DNA of 64,000 nt from Phytopythium helicoides (GCA_024867545.1 JANFNE010000016.1:587317-651316), one strand, 5' to 3'; numbered from the stretch's first letter, positions 1 through 10,540 are shown. Notes: generated by a model not told the origin, from the letters alone. Numbers and translations are program-made.

Positions 1-520
1 AATTGCAGGAACTGTAGCTTTGCACCGTGGACAATGCAGCGCTGCGCCATAGCCTGTGTTCGGTGAGACGCTCCTCTTCACAGAAATAGTGATTGTAGAG
101 TACGGTGGTTGCAGTGGAGAGCTGTAGATCCATCTCGTTCACGCTCAAGGAGGCTGCTCAGATGGTGTGATTGCGTGAAGGGAAGGGAAGATTGTTGAGT
201 CCCTTCACGCCGTCGCGTGGCTCCTGCCTGTCCGACCGACTGACAGCTGTAAGCAAGCAATTATCGACACGCTAGTGTGTATGGGTTGCACAATGCTAAC
301 TGGTACAGTGCGTGGTTATCGGTTGCGGCACCGCCCACAAAAATATGCGTGTGTCCGGTCCATTTTCTCTGTCCGGAGTATGTGCGTCAACAGGGCCTTC
401 GAGGTTCAGGATTTGCAGGGGAAGATACGAGAGAGAAGCCAGTCAGCGTACCTACGTGATCTGCATTGTGGTGTCTTCAGTACACATAACATGAGCTTAC
501 TCCACGCTCCGATTTGCGTA

Positions 521-543
521 TCACTCTCGAATTCCATTCGAAG
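521..543 (+). promoter_or_regulatory. Putative core promoter of A1
   Basis: A block of the form TCACTYTCGAATTYCAYTCG lies 75 bp before the A1 start. It is present before A2 (3548), A3 (6574) and, with three changes, before A4 (9694), although the rest of the A4 upstream region is unrelated. The resemblance to oomycete initiator-type elements (TCAYTYY-like) is inference; transcription starts are not visible here. Confidence 0.4.
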
Positions 544-595
544 CAAGCAAGTGACCTCCCCTTCTACCCGACCTCTTCCTACCAAATACTACATC

Positions 596-1085
596 ATGAA
601 GACCTTCGTCGCTCTGCTCGTCGCCGGCCTCGTCGCCATCGTCAACGCCGAGGTCCCTGTCGACATCAACCTCGACCTCAACACCACGACTCGTGCGCTC
701 GAGGCGGACGCAGAGGCAGCCGGCAAGGTCTCGCCGGGTGACGTCTCGTCCGTCGTTGTCAACTCGATCAACATCGGCAAGCAGCATCGCGGGAGCCATC
801 AGTGCTGCTGGCAAGAAGGAGTGCCACCAGCTCGCTTGCTGGATCGCCAGTCCCACCTACGGCTGTCAGTTCGCCGCTGCCAACTGGGTCCAGCGCGAGC
901 TCACGCGCGGTCGTAACTCGTTCGGTGTGCTCAGCTCGGCCAACAACGGCATGTGGGTTCGCTACTGGCGTACGACCTTCTACCCGCCGGACCAGGGCGA
1001 TGTCGCCAAGGGAACGTGCAGCGACGGACACTCGTACACGGTGACGAACTGCCAGCCGACCAAGGACAAGTCTGTCTACTGTTAA
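596..1085 (+). pseudogene. Secreted six-Cys protein A1, frameshifted copy
   Basis: This is the first A copy. It begins with the same signal peptide (MKTFVALLVAGLVAIVNA) as A2-A4 but has one extra A at about 779-780 (GGCAAGCAGC where the others read GGCAGCAGC). The frame shifts after residue 61, so the whole cysteine domain is lost in the starting frame, which ends at 916. The downstream sequence to 1085 still encodes the normal domain in the other frame. As it lies near the window edge, a consensus error is possible; otherwise it is a recently dead copy in a young array. Confidence 0.8.
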
Positions 1086-1094
1086 TTTCTCGCC

Positions 1095-1148
1095 GTCACT
1101 TCGATCGGCGTCACTTCGATTGGAGTCATTTTGATCGGAGTCATTTCG
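1095..1148 (+). repeat. 15-bp tandem repeats in A-gene 3' flank
   Basis: Just after the A stop codon there are about 3.5 imperfect copies of a 15-bp unit (GTCACTTCGATCGGC-like). The same block follows A2 (4121-4174), A3 (7147-7200) and A4 (10295-10348), so it belongs to the conserved 3' region and is probably transcribed. Role unknown. Confidence 0.75.
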
Positions 1149-1679
1149 TGGTCAGTAAGAGCATGAGTGGTATGTTTATACGAATGAATAGCGTTGAGAG
1201 ATGTGAAGTTGGAAGCATTGAGATGATGATCGTGTACGTTCATTGTGGGTAGTTGGAGTGCTGCAGCATATCACGAGTCAATACAACGTAAAGCTCACGG
1301 CGGTGACTACAGTCGTTCGCCCAATCAGCGTCAATATGAGGGAAGACCAAACTACTACACAACACTAGACCAGAGCACAGTATATACTATGAAGTCTGTA
1401 CCTATATGAATACTCGAGAGTATGAGACTCTGTCGATAACGGGCCTGGTACAGTATCACTACACTACACTACACTCCACTCGCTCATCGCGCGAAAGCGA
1501 AAGTGAAGGCGAAAACCAAAACCAAAACCAAAACCAAAAAGCTATCCAAAAACGGAAGGCATCTCATCGACTCGATATGCATATGACATTTGATAGTACG
1601 AACCAACACGCAATACCCGGTCTCACAAGACAGATACCACGGAACACGGCGGCCAACTCCTCACGACCCATCGACCCAT
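1149..1679. other. Spacer between convergent A1 and B1
   Basis: No supportable gene. It holds the shared 3' flanks of the A and B genes, a short ACTAC run near 1460-1480 and four to five copies of AAAACC at about 1512-1540. The same spacer recurs in units 2 and 3 (4175-4705 and 7201-7731). Open frames here overlap or antisense the B gene and look like shadows. Confidence 0.7.
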
Positions 1680-2261
1680 CTAGCAGTGCACGCGGCCCGT
1701 CGACTGGCAGTTGGTCACCACGAACCGGTTGCCGTCCGTGCACTTGCCGCTCGCGATGTCACCACGGTCCGCCGGCTCGAAGCGCGTGCGCCAGTAGCGC
1801 ACCCACATGCCGTTGCTCTGGATGCTCTCGTATCCCCAGTTGTCACGGCCCTTGGTGATCTTGGCCTGCACCTGTGCGGCCGCACCGATGGCACACGTGC
1901 GCGAGGGAGTGGAGATCCAGCACGCGAGCTGCTGGCACTCTTTCTTGTTGTTCTTGATGGCGTCCGTGATGAGCGGCACAACAGCCGACGCGATGGTGAA
2001 GGCGGCCACGACACCCTCGACCACCTGCAGCTGGCGGTCCTCGCCATCGTCGTTGTCCTCGGACACCTCCATCAGCTGCGAGTCGGTGGCGTTTGTGTAG
2101 TAGACGTCGGCGTCGACGAACGGGACGTCGATCTCCGTGAGACCGGTGTCCGGGACCGAGTCGACGAGGTTGGTCTCTGTGGCGGTGGCGGCGACAGCAG
2201 GCGTGGAGGTGATGGCGAGTGCGGCGAGTGCGGCGGTGGCGGCGGCGAAGAAGCACTTCAT
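1680..2261 (-). CDS. Secreted six-Cys protein B1
   Basis: The predicted protein has 193 residues. Residues 1-24 form a signal peptide ending PAVA. A variable acidic linker follows (residues 25-75, with a glycosylation sequon NAT at 58), then a helical Ala/Val stretch and a C-terminal domain with cysteines at 109, 114, 123, 174, 185 and 193, probably three disulfides. The domain shares KKEC-QLACWI, NGMWVRYWRT, GD-A-G-C and VTNCQ motifs with the A proteins, so A and B are paralogues. It faces A1 convergently. It is presumably exported. I recognise no named family; an effector, adhesion or toxin-like role would be a guess. No RxLR-dEER motif is present. Confidence 0.85.
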   Translation of the reverse strand: MKCFFAAATAALAALAITSTPAVAATATETNLVDSVPDTGLTEIDVPFVDADVYYTNATDSQLMEVSEDNDDGEDRQLQVVEGVVAAFTIASAVVPLITDAIKNNKKECQQLACWISTPSRTCAIGAAAQVQAKITKGRDNWGYESIQSNGMWVRYWRTRFEPADRGDIASGKCTDGNRFVVTNCQSTGRVHC

Positions 2262-3622
2262 TATGAGAGTTGTTGAGAGAAGAGGAGAGAAGCTTGGAGG
2301 CTTGTTCTTCTTGGTTGGAGGGTCGGTGGCGGATTTGGGAATGGTGGGTGTCGTCTGGCGGGAGTCTGGCGGGGGGTGAATACATGCCTCTTGGTCGTAA
2401 GTGGAGTATGAGTGATGGGACAGTCGCGATGCACGTTTATCCGAATCCTTTTACGGCGCTCTGCACTGTTGTAGATTCAACACCTAACGTTTGCTCATAC
2501 AGTAGTTAGCAACTTGTTGTGCGAATAGCTCACAATGCCAGTCTGCTACGATAGTATCGTGCTGCAGTCACAACACAGTACTGCAGCAGAGAGCTGCGCA
2601 TCTTCCTTCGCTCTCGATTTGCACCATCCGGTAGTCGAGCGTGATTCAATTGATGACTTGGCGTTTGTAAGGAAGGAGACTCGTCTACGCTCACCACCCT
2701 CTCACTGTTCGTGGTACAGCGATCCATCGACGAGCACACATTGAACCTCGTGTCCGTTCGTGCGCAGCTTGAGCTCTCCAGCACCACAAGTGGCCTCACC
2801 CGCCGCGTATCTTGGGATCGGCAAACCTCCAGCTGTGTGTAGCCATGCCGCGTGAGACGAGCCGGGCCAAATCATACTAAATCCAAGATATGGGGAGGGG
2901 ATCTGCTTCTTGGGACCGGATCGATCACATCAACGCGTCATTGCGCGACCAATGCATGCACCAAGTGCAATCCTTCAGCTGATGGTGATCGCGCACCAGA
3001 GTCAACGATTTCAGGCTCTGCAGATAGAATTGCAGGAACTGTAGCTTGGCACCGTGGACAATGCAGCGCTGCGCCATAGACTGTGTTCGGTGAGACGTTC
3101 CTCTTCACAGAAATAGTGAGTGTAGAGTACGGTGGTTGCAGTGGAGAGCTGTAGATCCATCTCGTTCACGCGCAAGGAGGCTGCTCAGATGGTGTGATTG
3201 CGTGAAGGGAAGGGAAGATTGTTGAGTCCCTTCACGCCGTCGCGTGGCTCCTGCCTGTCCTACCGACTGACAGCTGTAAGCAAGCAATGATCGACACGCT
3301 TGTGTGTATGGGTTGCACAATGCTCACTGGTACAGTGCGTGGTTATCGGTTGCGGCGCCGTCCACAAAAATATGCGTGTGGCCGGTCCATTTTCTCTGTC
3401 CGGAGTATGTGCGTCAACAGGGCCTTCGAGGTTCAGGATTTGCAGGGGAAGATACGAGAGAGAAGCCAGCCAGCGTATCTACGTGATCTGCGTTGTGGTG
3501 CCTTCAGTACCCATAACATGAGCTCACTCCACGCTCCGATTTGCGTATCACTCTCGAATTCCATTCGAAGCAAGCAAGTGACCTCCCCTTCCACCCGACC
3601 TCTTCCTACCAAATACTACATC
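2262..3622. other. Divergent promoter region between B1 and A2
   Basis: A 1.36-kb region separates the start of B1 (reading left) from the start of A2 (reading right), so it holds both promoters. I find no gene in it. The left-hand 90 bp next to B1 is rich in GA/TC on the coding strand. The unit junction (3027/3028) lies within it. The same sequence recurs at 5288-6648. Parts (near 2590-2720) resemble 8780-8900 before A4 at a much lower level, showing that the fourth locus is an older duplicate. Confidence 0.6.
3548..3570 (+). promoter_or_regulatory. Putative core promoter of A2
   Basis: The TCACTCTCGAATTCCATTCG block lies 75 bp upstream of the A2 start, as at A1 and A3. It is also the best-conserved upstream stretch shared with A4. 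Confidence 0.4.
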
Positions 3623-4111
3623 ATGAAGACCTTCGTCGCTCTGCTCGTCGCCGGCCTCGTCGCCATCGTCAACGCCGAGGTCCCTGTTGACATCAATCTC
3701 GACCTCAACACCACGACTCGTGCGCTCGAGGCGGACGCAGAGGCAGCCGGCAAGGTCTCGCCGGGTGACGTCTCGTCCGTCGTTGTCAACTCGATCAACA
3801 TCGGCAGCAGCATCGCGGGAGCCATCAGTGCTGCTGGCAAGAAGGAGTGCCACCAGCTCGCATGCTGGATCGCCAGTCCCACCTATGGCTGTCAGTTCGC
3901 CGCTGCCAACTGGGTCCAGCGCGAGCTCACGCGCGGTCGTAACTCGTTCGGTGTGCTCAGCTCGGCCAACAACGGCATGTGGGTTCGCTACTGGCGTACG
4001 ACCTTCTACCCGCCGGACCAGGGCGATGTCGCCAAGGGAACGTGCAGCGACGGACACTCGTACACGGTGACGAACTGCCAGCCGACCAAGGACAAGTCTG
4101 TCTACTGTTAA
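3623..4111 (+). CDS. Secreted six-Cys protein A2
   Basis: The predicted protein has 162 residues. Residues 1-18 are a clear signal peptide (basic Lys, hydrophobic LLVAGLVAIV, cut after VNA). A short acidic linker follows with an N-glycosylation sequon at 29, then a Gly/Ala stretch and a compact domain with cysteines at 76, 81, 90, 141, 152 and 162. The ATG at 3623 is chosen over upstream in-frame codons because it starts the signal peptide and is the only start shared with A4, whose upstream sequence differs. Upstream in-frame codons read as 5' leader. The protein is identical to A3 and A4, and paralogous to the B genes facing it. Function unknown; a secreted effector-like protein is plausible. 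Confidence 0.9.
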   Translation: MKTFVALLVAGLVAIVNAEVPVDINLDLNTTTRALEADAEAAGKVSPGDVSSVVVNSINIGSSIAGAISAAGKKECHQLACWIASPTYGCQFAAANWVQRELTRGRNSFGVLSSANNGMWVRYWRTTFYPPDQGDVAKGTCSDGHSYTVTNCQPTKDKSVYC

Positions 4112-4705
4112 TTTCTCGCCGTCACTTCGATCGGCGTCACTTCGATTGGAGTCATTTTGATCGGAGTCATTTCGTGGTCAGTAAGAGCATGAGTGGTATG
4201 TTTATACGAATGAATAGCGTTGAGAGATGTGAAGTTGGAAGCATTGAGATGATGATCGTGTACGTTCATTGTGGGTAGTTGGAGTGCTGCAGCATATCAC
4301 GAGTCAATACAACGTAAAGCTCACGGCGGTGACTACAGTCGTTCGCCCAATCAGCGTCAATATGAGGGAAGACCAAACTACTACACAACACTAGACCAGA
4401 GCACAGTATATACTATGAAGTCTGTACCTATATGAATACTCGAGAGTATGAGACTCTGTCGATAACGGGCCTGGTACAGTATCACTACACTACACTACAC
4501 TCCACTCGCTCATCGCGCGAAAGCGAAAGCGAAGGCGAAAACCAAAACCAAAACCAAAACCAAAAAGCTATCCAAAAACGGAAGGCATCTCATCGACTCG
4601 ATATGCATATGACATTTGATAGTACGAACCAACACGCAATACCCGGTCTCACAAGACAGATACCACGGAACACGGCGGCCAACTCCTCACGACCCATCGA
4701 CCCAT

Positions 4706-5287
4706 CTAGCAGTGCACGCGGCCCGTCGACTGGCAGTTGGTCACCACGAACCGGTTGCCGTCCGTGCACTTGCCGCTCGCGATGTCACCACGGTCCGCCG
4801 GCTCGAAGCGCGTGCGCCAGTAGCGCACCCACATGCCGTTGCTCTGGATGCTCTCGTATCCCCAGTTGTCACGGCCCTTGGTGATCTTGGCCTGCACCTG
4901 TGCGGCCGCACCGATGGCACACGTGCGCGAGGGAGTGGAGATCCAGCACGCGAGCTGCTGGCACTCTTTCTTGTTGTTCTTGATGGCGTCCGTGATGAGC
5001 GGCACAACAGCCGACGCGATGGTGAAGGCGGCCACGACACCCTCGACTACCTGCAGCTGGCGGTCCTCGCCATCGTCGTTGTCCTCGGACACCTCCATCA
5101 GCTGCGAGTCGGTGGCGTTTGTGTAGTAGACGTCGGCGTCGACGAACGGGACGTCGATCTCCGTGAGACCGGTGTCCGGGACCGAGTCGACGAGGTTGGT
5201 CTCTGTGGCGGTGGCGGCGACAGCAGGCGTGGAGGTGATGGCGAGTGCGGCGAGTGCGGCGGTGGCGGCGGCGAAGAAGCACTTCAT
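4706..5287 (-). CDS. Secreted six-Cys protein B2
   Basis: This is the second B copy, 193 residues and intact, with the same signal peptide, acidic linker and six-cysteine domain as B1. The two copies differ by isolated bases (for example a Val codon near 5046) with no change to the protein. It lies 3,026 bp from B1 and faces A2 convergently across a 594-bp spacer. The number of intact identical copies suggests recent duplication and possibly selection for dosage. Function not recognised. Confidence 0.88.
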   Translation of the reverse strand: MKCFFAAATAALAALAITSTPAVAATATETNLVDSVPDTGLTEIDVPFVDADVYYTNATDSQLMEVSEDNDDGEDRQLQVVEGVVAAFTIASAVVPLITDAIKNNKKECQQLACWISTPSRTCAIGAAAQVQAKITKGRDNWGYESIQSNGMWVRYWRTRFEPADRGDIASGKCTDGNRFVVTNCQSTGRVHC

Positions 5288-6648
5288 TATGAGAGTTGTT
5301 GAGAGAAGAGGAGAGAAGCTTGGAGGCTTGTTCTTCTTGGTTGGAGGGTCGGTGGCGGATTTGGGAATGGTGGGTGTCGTCTGGCGGGAGTCTGGCGGGG
5401 GGTGAATACATGCCTCTTGGTCGTAAGTGGAGTATGAGTGATGGGACAGTCGCGATGCACGTTTATCCGAATCCTTTTACGGCGCTCTGCACTGTTGTAG
5501 ATTCAACACCTAACGTTTGCTCATACAGTAGTTAGCAACTTGTTGTGCGAATAGCTCACAATGCCAGTCTGCTACGATAGTATCGTGCTGCAGTCACAAC
5601 ACAGTACTGCAGCAGAGAGCTGCGCATCTTCCTTCGCTCTCGATTTGCACCATCCGGTAGTCGAGCGTGATTCAATTGATGACTTGGCGTTTGTAAGGAA
5701 GGAGACTCGTCTACGCTCACCACCCTCTCACTGTTCGTGGTACAGCGATCCATCGACGAGCACACATTGAACCTCGTGTCCGTTCGTGCGCAGCTTGAGC
5801 TCTCCAGCACCACAAGTGGCCTCACCCGCCGCGTATCTTGGGATCGGCAAACCTCCAGCTGTGTGTAGCCATGCCGCGTGAGACGAGCCGGGCCAAATCA
5901 TACTAAATCCAAGATATGGGGAGGGGATCTGCTTCTTGGGACCGGATCGATCACATCAACGCGTCATTGCGCGACCAATGCATGCACCAAGTGCAATCCT
6001 TCAGCTGATGGTGATCGCGCACCAGAGTCAACGATTTCAGGCTCTGCAGATAGAATTGCAGGAACTGTAGCTTGGCACCGTGGACAATGCAGCGCTGCGC
6101 CATAGACTGTGTTCGGTGAGACGTTCCTCTTCACAGAAATAGTGAGTGTAGAGTACGGTGGTTGCAGTGGAGAGCTGTAGATCCATCTCGTTCACGCGCA
6201 AGGAGGCTGCTCAGATGGTGTGATTGCGTGAAGGGAAGGGAAGATTGTTGAGTCCCTTCACGCCGTCGCGTGGCTCCTGCCTGTCCTACCGACTGACAGC
6301 TGTAAGCAAGCAATGATCGACACGCTTGTGTGTATGGGTTGCACAATGCTCACTGGTACAGTGCGTGGTTATCGGTTGCGGCGCCGTCCACAAAAATATG
6401 CGTGTGGCCGGTCCATTTTCTCTGTCCGGAGTATGTGCGTCAACAGGGCCTTCGAGGTTCAGGATTTGCAGGGGAAGATACGAGAGAGAAGCCAGCCAGC
6501 GTATCTACGTGATCTGCGTTGTGGTGCCTTCAGTACCCATAACATGAGCTCACTCCACGCTCCGATTTGCGTATCACTCTCGAATTCCATTCGAAGCAAG
6601 CAAGTGACCTCCCCTTCCACCCGACCTCTTCCTACCAAATACTACATC

Positions 6649-7137
6649 ATGAAGACCTTCGTCGCTCTGCTCGTCGCCGGCCTCGTCGCCATCGTCAACG
6701 CCGAGGTCCCTGTTGACATCAATCTCGACCTCAACACCACGACTCGTGCGCTCGAGGCGGACGCAGAGGCAGCCGGCAAGGTCTCGCCGGGTGACGTCTC
6801 GTCCGTCGTTGTCAACTCGATCAACATCGGCAGCAGCATCGCGGGAGCCATCAGTGCTGCTGGCAAGAAGGAGTGCCACCAGCTCGCTTGCTGGATCGCC
6901 AGTCCCACCTACGGCTGTCAGTTCGCCGCTGCCAACTGGGTCCAGCGCGAGCTCACGCGCGGTCGTAACTCGTTCGGTGTGCTCAGCTCGGCCAACAACG
7001 GCATGTGGGTTCGCTACTGGCGTACAACCTTCTACCCGCCGGACCAGGGCGATGTCGCCAAGGGAACGTGCAGCGACGGACACTCGTACACGGTGACGAA
7101 CTGCCAGCCGACCAAGGACAAGTCTGTCTACTGTTAA
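6649..7137 (+). CDS. Secreted six-Cys protein A3
   Basis: This is the third A copy, 162 residues, with a protein identical to A2. Nucleotide differences from A2 are few and synonymous (for example the codons before CWIASP and the Thr codon at about 7025). The signal peptide spans residues 1-18 and the six-cysteine domain residues 76-162. The promoter block at 6574-6596 and the 15-bp 3' repeats are conserved. The convergent partner is B3. Confidence 0.9.
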   Translation: MKTFVALLVAGLVAIVNAEVPVDINLDLNTTTRALEADAEAAGKVSPGDVSSVVVNSINIGSSIAGAISAAGKKECHQLACWIASPTYGCQFAAANWVQRELTRGRNSFGVLSSANNGMWVRYWRTTFYPPDQGDVAKGTCSDGHSYTVTNCQPTKDKSVYC

Positions 7138-7731
7138 TTTCTCGCCGTCACTTCGATCGGCGTCACTTCGATTGGAGTCATTTTGATCGGAGTCATTTCG
7201 TGGTCAGTAAGAGCATGAGTGGTATGTTTATACGAATGAATAGCGTTGAGAGATGTGAAGTTGGAAGCATTGAGATGATGATCGTGTACGTTCATTGTGG
7301 GTAGTTGGAGTGCTGCAGCATATCACGAGTCAATACAACGTAAAGCTCACGGCGGTGACTACAGTCGTTCGCCCAATCAGCGTCAATATGAGGGAAGACC
7401 AAACTACTACACAACACTAGACCAGAGCACAGTATATACTATGAAGTCTGTACCTATATGAATACTCGAGAGTATGAGACTCTGTCGATAACGGGCCTGG
7501 TACAGTATCACTACACTACACTACACTCCACTCGCTCATCGCGCGAAAGCGAAAGCGAAGGCGAAAACCAAAACCAAAACCAAAACCAAAAAGCTATCCA
7601 AAAACGGAAGGCATCTCATCGACTCGATATGCATATGACATTTGATAGTACGAACCAACACGCAATACCCGGTCTCACAAGACAGATACCACGGAACACG
7701 GCGGCCAACTCCTCACGACCCATCGACCCAT

Positions 7732-8313
7732 CTAGCAGTGCACGCGGCCCGTCGACTGGCAGTTGGTCACCACGAACCGGTTGCCGTCCGTGCACTTGCC
7801 GCTCGCGATGTCACCACGGTCCGCCGGCTCGAAGCGCGTGCGCCAGTAGCGCACCCACATGCCGTTGCTCTGGATGCTCTCGTATCCCCAGTTGTCACGG
7901 CCCTTGGTGATCTTGGCCTGCACCTGTGCGGCCGCACCGATGGCACACGTGCGCGAGGGAGTGGAGATCCAGCACGCGAGCTGCTGGCACTCTTTCTTGT
8001 TGTTCTTGATGGCGTCCGTGATGAGCGGCACAACAGCCGACGCGATGGTGAAGGCGGCCACGACACCCTCGACCACCTGCAGCTGGCGGTCCTCGCCATC
8101 GTCGTTGTCCTCGGACACCTCCATCAGCTGCGAGTCGGTGGCGTTTGTGTAGTAGACGTCGGCGTCGACGAACGGGACGTCGATCTCCGTGAGACCGGTG
8201 TCCGGGACCGAGTCGACGAGGTTGGTCTCTGTGGCGGTGGCGGCGACAGCAGGCGTGGAGGTGATGGCGAGTGCGGCGAGTGCGGCGGTGGCGGCGGCGA
8301 AGAAGCACTTCAT
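7732..8313 (-). CDS. Secreted six-Cys protein B3
   Basis: This is the third B copy, 193 residues and identical in protein to B1 and B2. The start at 8313 is chosen because the signal peptide begins there. The frame stays open further upstream to 8613 only because the upstream region of this copy differs from the other two after about 8413. This B gene therefore has its own distal promoter sequence while retaining the first 100 bp of the shared leader. Confidence 0.88.
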   Translation of the reverse strand: MKCFFAAATAALAALAITSTPAVAATATETNLVDSVPDTGLTEIDVPFVDADVYYTNATDSQLMEVSEDNDDGEDRQLQVVEGVVAAFTIASAVVPLITDAIKNNKKECQQLACWISTPSRTCAIGAAAQVQAKITKGRDNWGYESIQSNGMWVRYWRTRFEPADRGDIASGKCTDGNRFVVTNCQSTGRVHC

Positions 8314-9796
8314 TATGAGAGTTGTTGAGAGAAGAGGAGAGAAGCTTGGAGGCTTGTTCTTCTTGGTTGGAGGGTCGGTGGCGGATTTGGGAATGGTGGG
8401 TGTCGTCTGGTGGGATTTGGTTGGGGGTCGAGACGCGCTGTCCGTGTGAGCGAGCACGAGTGTCGGAGCTGTGACGATTATGGCTGCAAGAGGAGGTGGC
8501 GGCGAGTGGAATGATGCGTTGTGCTGCTCGTGCTGCACTGTATGTACCGGTAGAGGGCGACGTTGTACACGCTCAGGTGATTTGTTGAATCTCGCTTTTA
8601 CTGTACAGTTCAAGTGGTCAAGCGTTCAAGCGCAGCGTGCGTGAGCGTGAGGATAGCCGCGGTGCAATTCGATCCGAATCCTTGCTCGGCCTGTAGATGA
8701 GTACAATACAGTATCAACGGTTGCTCATAGTCAGCATCTTGCTGTGCGAACAGCGCACACGACACACGACCAGTCTGTTGATGAAGAGCTGCGCATCTTC
8801 CGATTTGCACCATCCGGTAATCGAGCGTGTTTGAGTTGGTGACTTGTCATTTGTAGGGAAGAAGACTCGTCTTTGTTCCCCACCCTTTCACTGTTCGCAC
8901 CGCAGTTGGCCCGTCGATGGACGCGTTGAAGCGCCGGTGTCGGTTCGCGCGCTCCCAGGACCTCGCTTTGTCTAGGAGTGGCTTCCGCGGGAGCCATCGG
9001 CTGCGCTCACGGCATATCTTGGGATCGGCACACCAGTGGCTCAGCCTGTGGCTGACTGTGCGTCATGGCACGATCCGGTACATGCATTGGTGGAAGCTGC
9101 GGTGCCATTTTATCCTACAGACGGAGCTACCGGTAGCATCAGTGATCCATCACATCATGTAAGAGTCCATCTGACAGATCTGACAGATCGTTGTGGCAAG
9201 TTGTCACATCCAGAACACCATTCTCACATGCTGTAGACACTGCTCCACACTGATCCAGGACGAGTAATCGACATGCTAGACTTCATGCTGGAAGTGGAGT
9301 ACTTCGTTTGCGGCGTGTGATGAACAGACCGATTGCGTGAGGTAAAGCGGGTGCCTCCACACACTCGCTTTTCCCCGTCAGTCGTCAGTACAATGTATGC
9401 CAGCAAGCGAGATATGTTTGGTCTGCCTGTCACGTCGTCAAACGTTGCTATTGAATCTTTGCATCCCCGCTCGCATGGTTCCTAGGATTTGTTGATGCAC
9501 ACAGTCGTTGCAGTGGACACAAGAGTGCGCGCGAGGACAACCGGTCCATTCTCTCTGTCCGAACCGTACGTCAACAGAACAGTAGGATTTGTGATGTGCC
9601 GTCTGCAAAGTGGGTATACAAGAGAGAAACTACGCCAACCTTCGACCGCTCCACGAGTCGTGAGCTCCGTACCAGCGCTGATCTTGTCAACTATCACTTT
9701 CGAATTTCACTCGAACCAACCAAGCAAGCGACCAAGCGACCAAGCGACTTCCAGACGCCAACTATCCGTTTCCTCGTCACCAAGCACTTCTACACC
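8314..9796. other. Upstream region of B3 and A4, no gene
   Basis: About 1.5 kb without a supportable gene. The first 100 bp is the B leader shared with the array, after which the sequence is distinct. Stretches around 8780-8900 are distant relatives of 2590-2720, so this is a diverged equivalent of the array's intergenic region. CAGATCTGACAGATC-type short duplications occur near 9172-9190. A core-promoter-like block is at 9694-9716. Confidence 0.55.
9694..9716 (+). promoter_or_regulatory. Putative core promoter of A4
   Basis: TCACTTTCGAATTTCACTCG matches the block before A1-A3 with three base changes, in otherwise unrelated upstream sequence, 103 bp before the start codon. This cross-copy conservation is the main argument that it is functional. 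Confidence 0.45.
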
Positions 9797-10285
9797 ATGA
9801 AGACCTTCGTCGCTCTGCTCGTCGCCGGCCTCGTCGCCATCGTCAACGCCGAGGTCCCTGTTGACATCAATCTCGACCTCAACACCACGACTCGTGCGCT
9901 CGAGGCAGACGCAGAGGCAGCCGGCAAGGTCTCGCCGGGTGACGTCTCGTCCGTCGTTGTCAACTCGATCAACATCGGCAGCAGCATCGCGGGAGCCATC
10001 AGTGCTGCTGGCAAGAAGGAGTGCCATCAGCTCGCTTGCTGGATCGCCAGTCCCACCTACGGCTGTCAGTTCGCCGCTGCCAACTGGGTCCAGCGCGAGC
10101 TCACGCGCGGTCGTAACTCGTTCGGTGTGCTCAGCTCGGCCAACAACGGCATGTGGGTTCGCTACTGGCGTACGACCTTCTACCCGCCGGACCAGGGCGA
10201 TGTCGCCAAGGGAACGTGCAGCGACGGACACTCGTACACGGTGACGAACTGCCAGCCGACCAAGGACAAGTCTGTCTACTGTTAA
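9797..10285 (+). CDS. Secreted six-Cys protein A4, outside the array
   Basis: The predicted protein has 162 residues and is identical to A2 and A3. DNA similarity to the array copies starts a few bases before the ATG and runs to about 10,452, covering the CDS, the 15-bp repeats and the 3' flank; upstream sequence differs apart from the core block. There is no B partner next to it. Identity confined to the gene body suggests gene conversion from the array, or a duplication whose promoter was replaced. The conserved start supports ATG choice for the whole family. Confidence 0.92.
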   Translation: MKTFVALLVAGLVAIVNAEVPVDINLDLNTTTRALEADAEAAGKVSPGDVSSVVVNSINIGSSIAGAISAAGKKECHQLACWIASPTYGCQFAAANWVQRELTRGRNSFGVLSSANNGMWVRYWRTTFYPPDQGDVAKGTCSDGHSYTVTNCQPTKDKSVYC

Positions 10286-10540
10286 TTTCTCGCCGTCACT
10301 TCGATCGGCGTCACTTCGATTGGAGCCATTTTGATCGGAGTCATTTCGTGGTCAGTAAGAGCATGAGTGGTATGTTTATACGAATGAATAGCGTTGAGAG
10401 ATGTGAAGTTGGAAGCATTGAGATGATGATCGTGTACGTTCATTGTGGGTAGTTTGACTGCTGCATGTGGATGTGTTTGTGTGATCGAGAGAGAAAGAGA
10501 GCATCGTAGCTGTTTGTGCTTGTCGATCGCACTCGGGGTT

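Larger units (their letters stand above)
1..8413. repeat. Tandem array of 3,026-bp A/B gene-pair units
   Basis: The first base of the window recurs at 3028 and again at 6054, giving unit 1 (1-3027, one base longer), unit 2 (3028-6053) and a partial unit 3 (6054 to about 8413). Each unit carries one plus-strand secreted-protein gene (A) and one minus-strand paralogue (B) facing each other. Units differ by scattered single bases only. Similarity to the unit stops around 8413, where the upstream region of the third B gene becomes different sequence. The array may continue left of the window. Confidence 0.95.

Noticed and set aside
31..60. RxLR-type effector motif in the A and B secreted proteins (RALE in A, RQLQ in B)
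   Set aside because: Neither matches RxLR and no dEER follows at the expected distance; only the signal peptide and Cys domain support secretion. Numbers here are residue positions in A.
953..1252. A 99-codon frame with HFDRRHFDWSHFDRSHF repeats after the A genes
   Set aside because: It overlaps the A coding end out of frame and the peptide repeat just reflects the 15-bp tandem DNA repeat in the 3' flank.
1512..1540. AAAACC repeats as a telomere-like tract
   Set aside because: Only four to five copies, internal to a repeat unit and repeated in every unit; not a chromosome end and not the usual TTTAGGG-type repeat.
1590..2276. A 228-codon plus-strand frame opposite B1
   Set aside because: Antisense shadow of B1; it has Val/Gly/Arg-biased composition and no signal peptide or domain.
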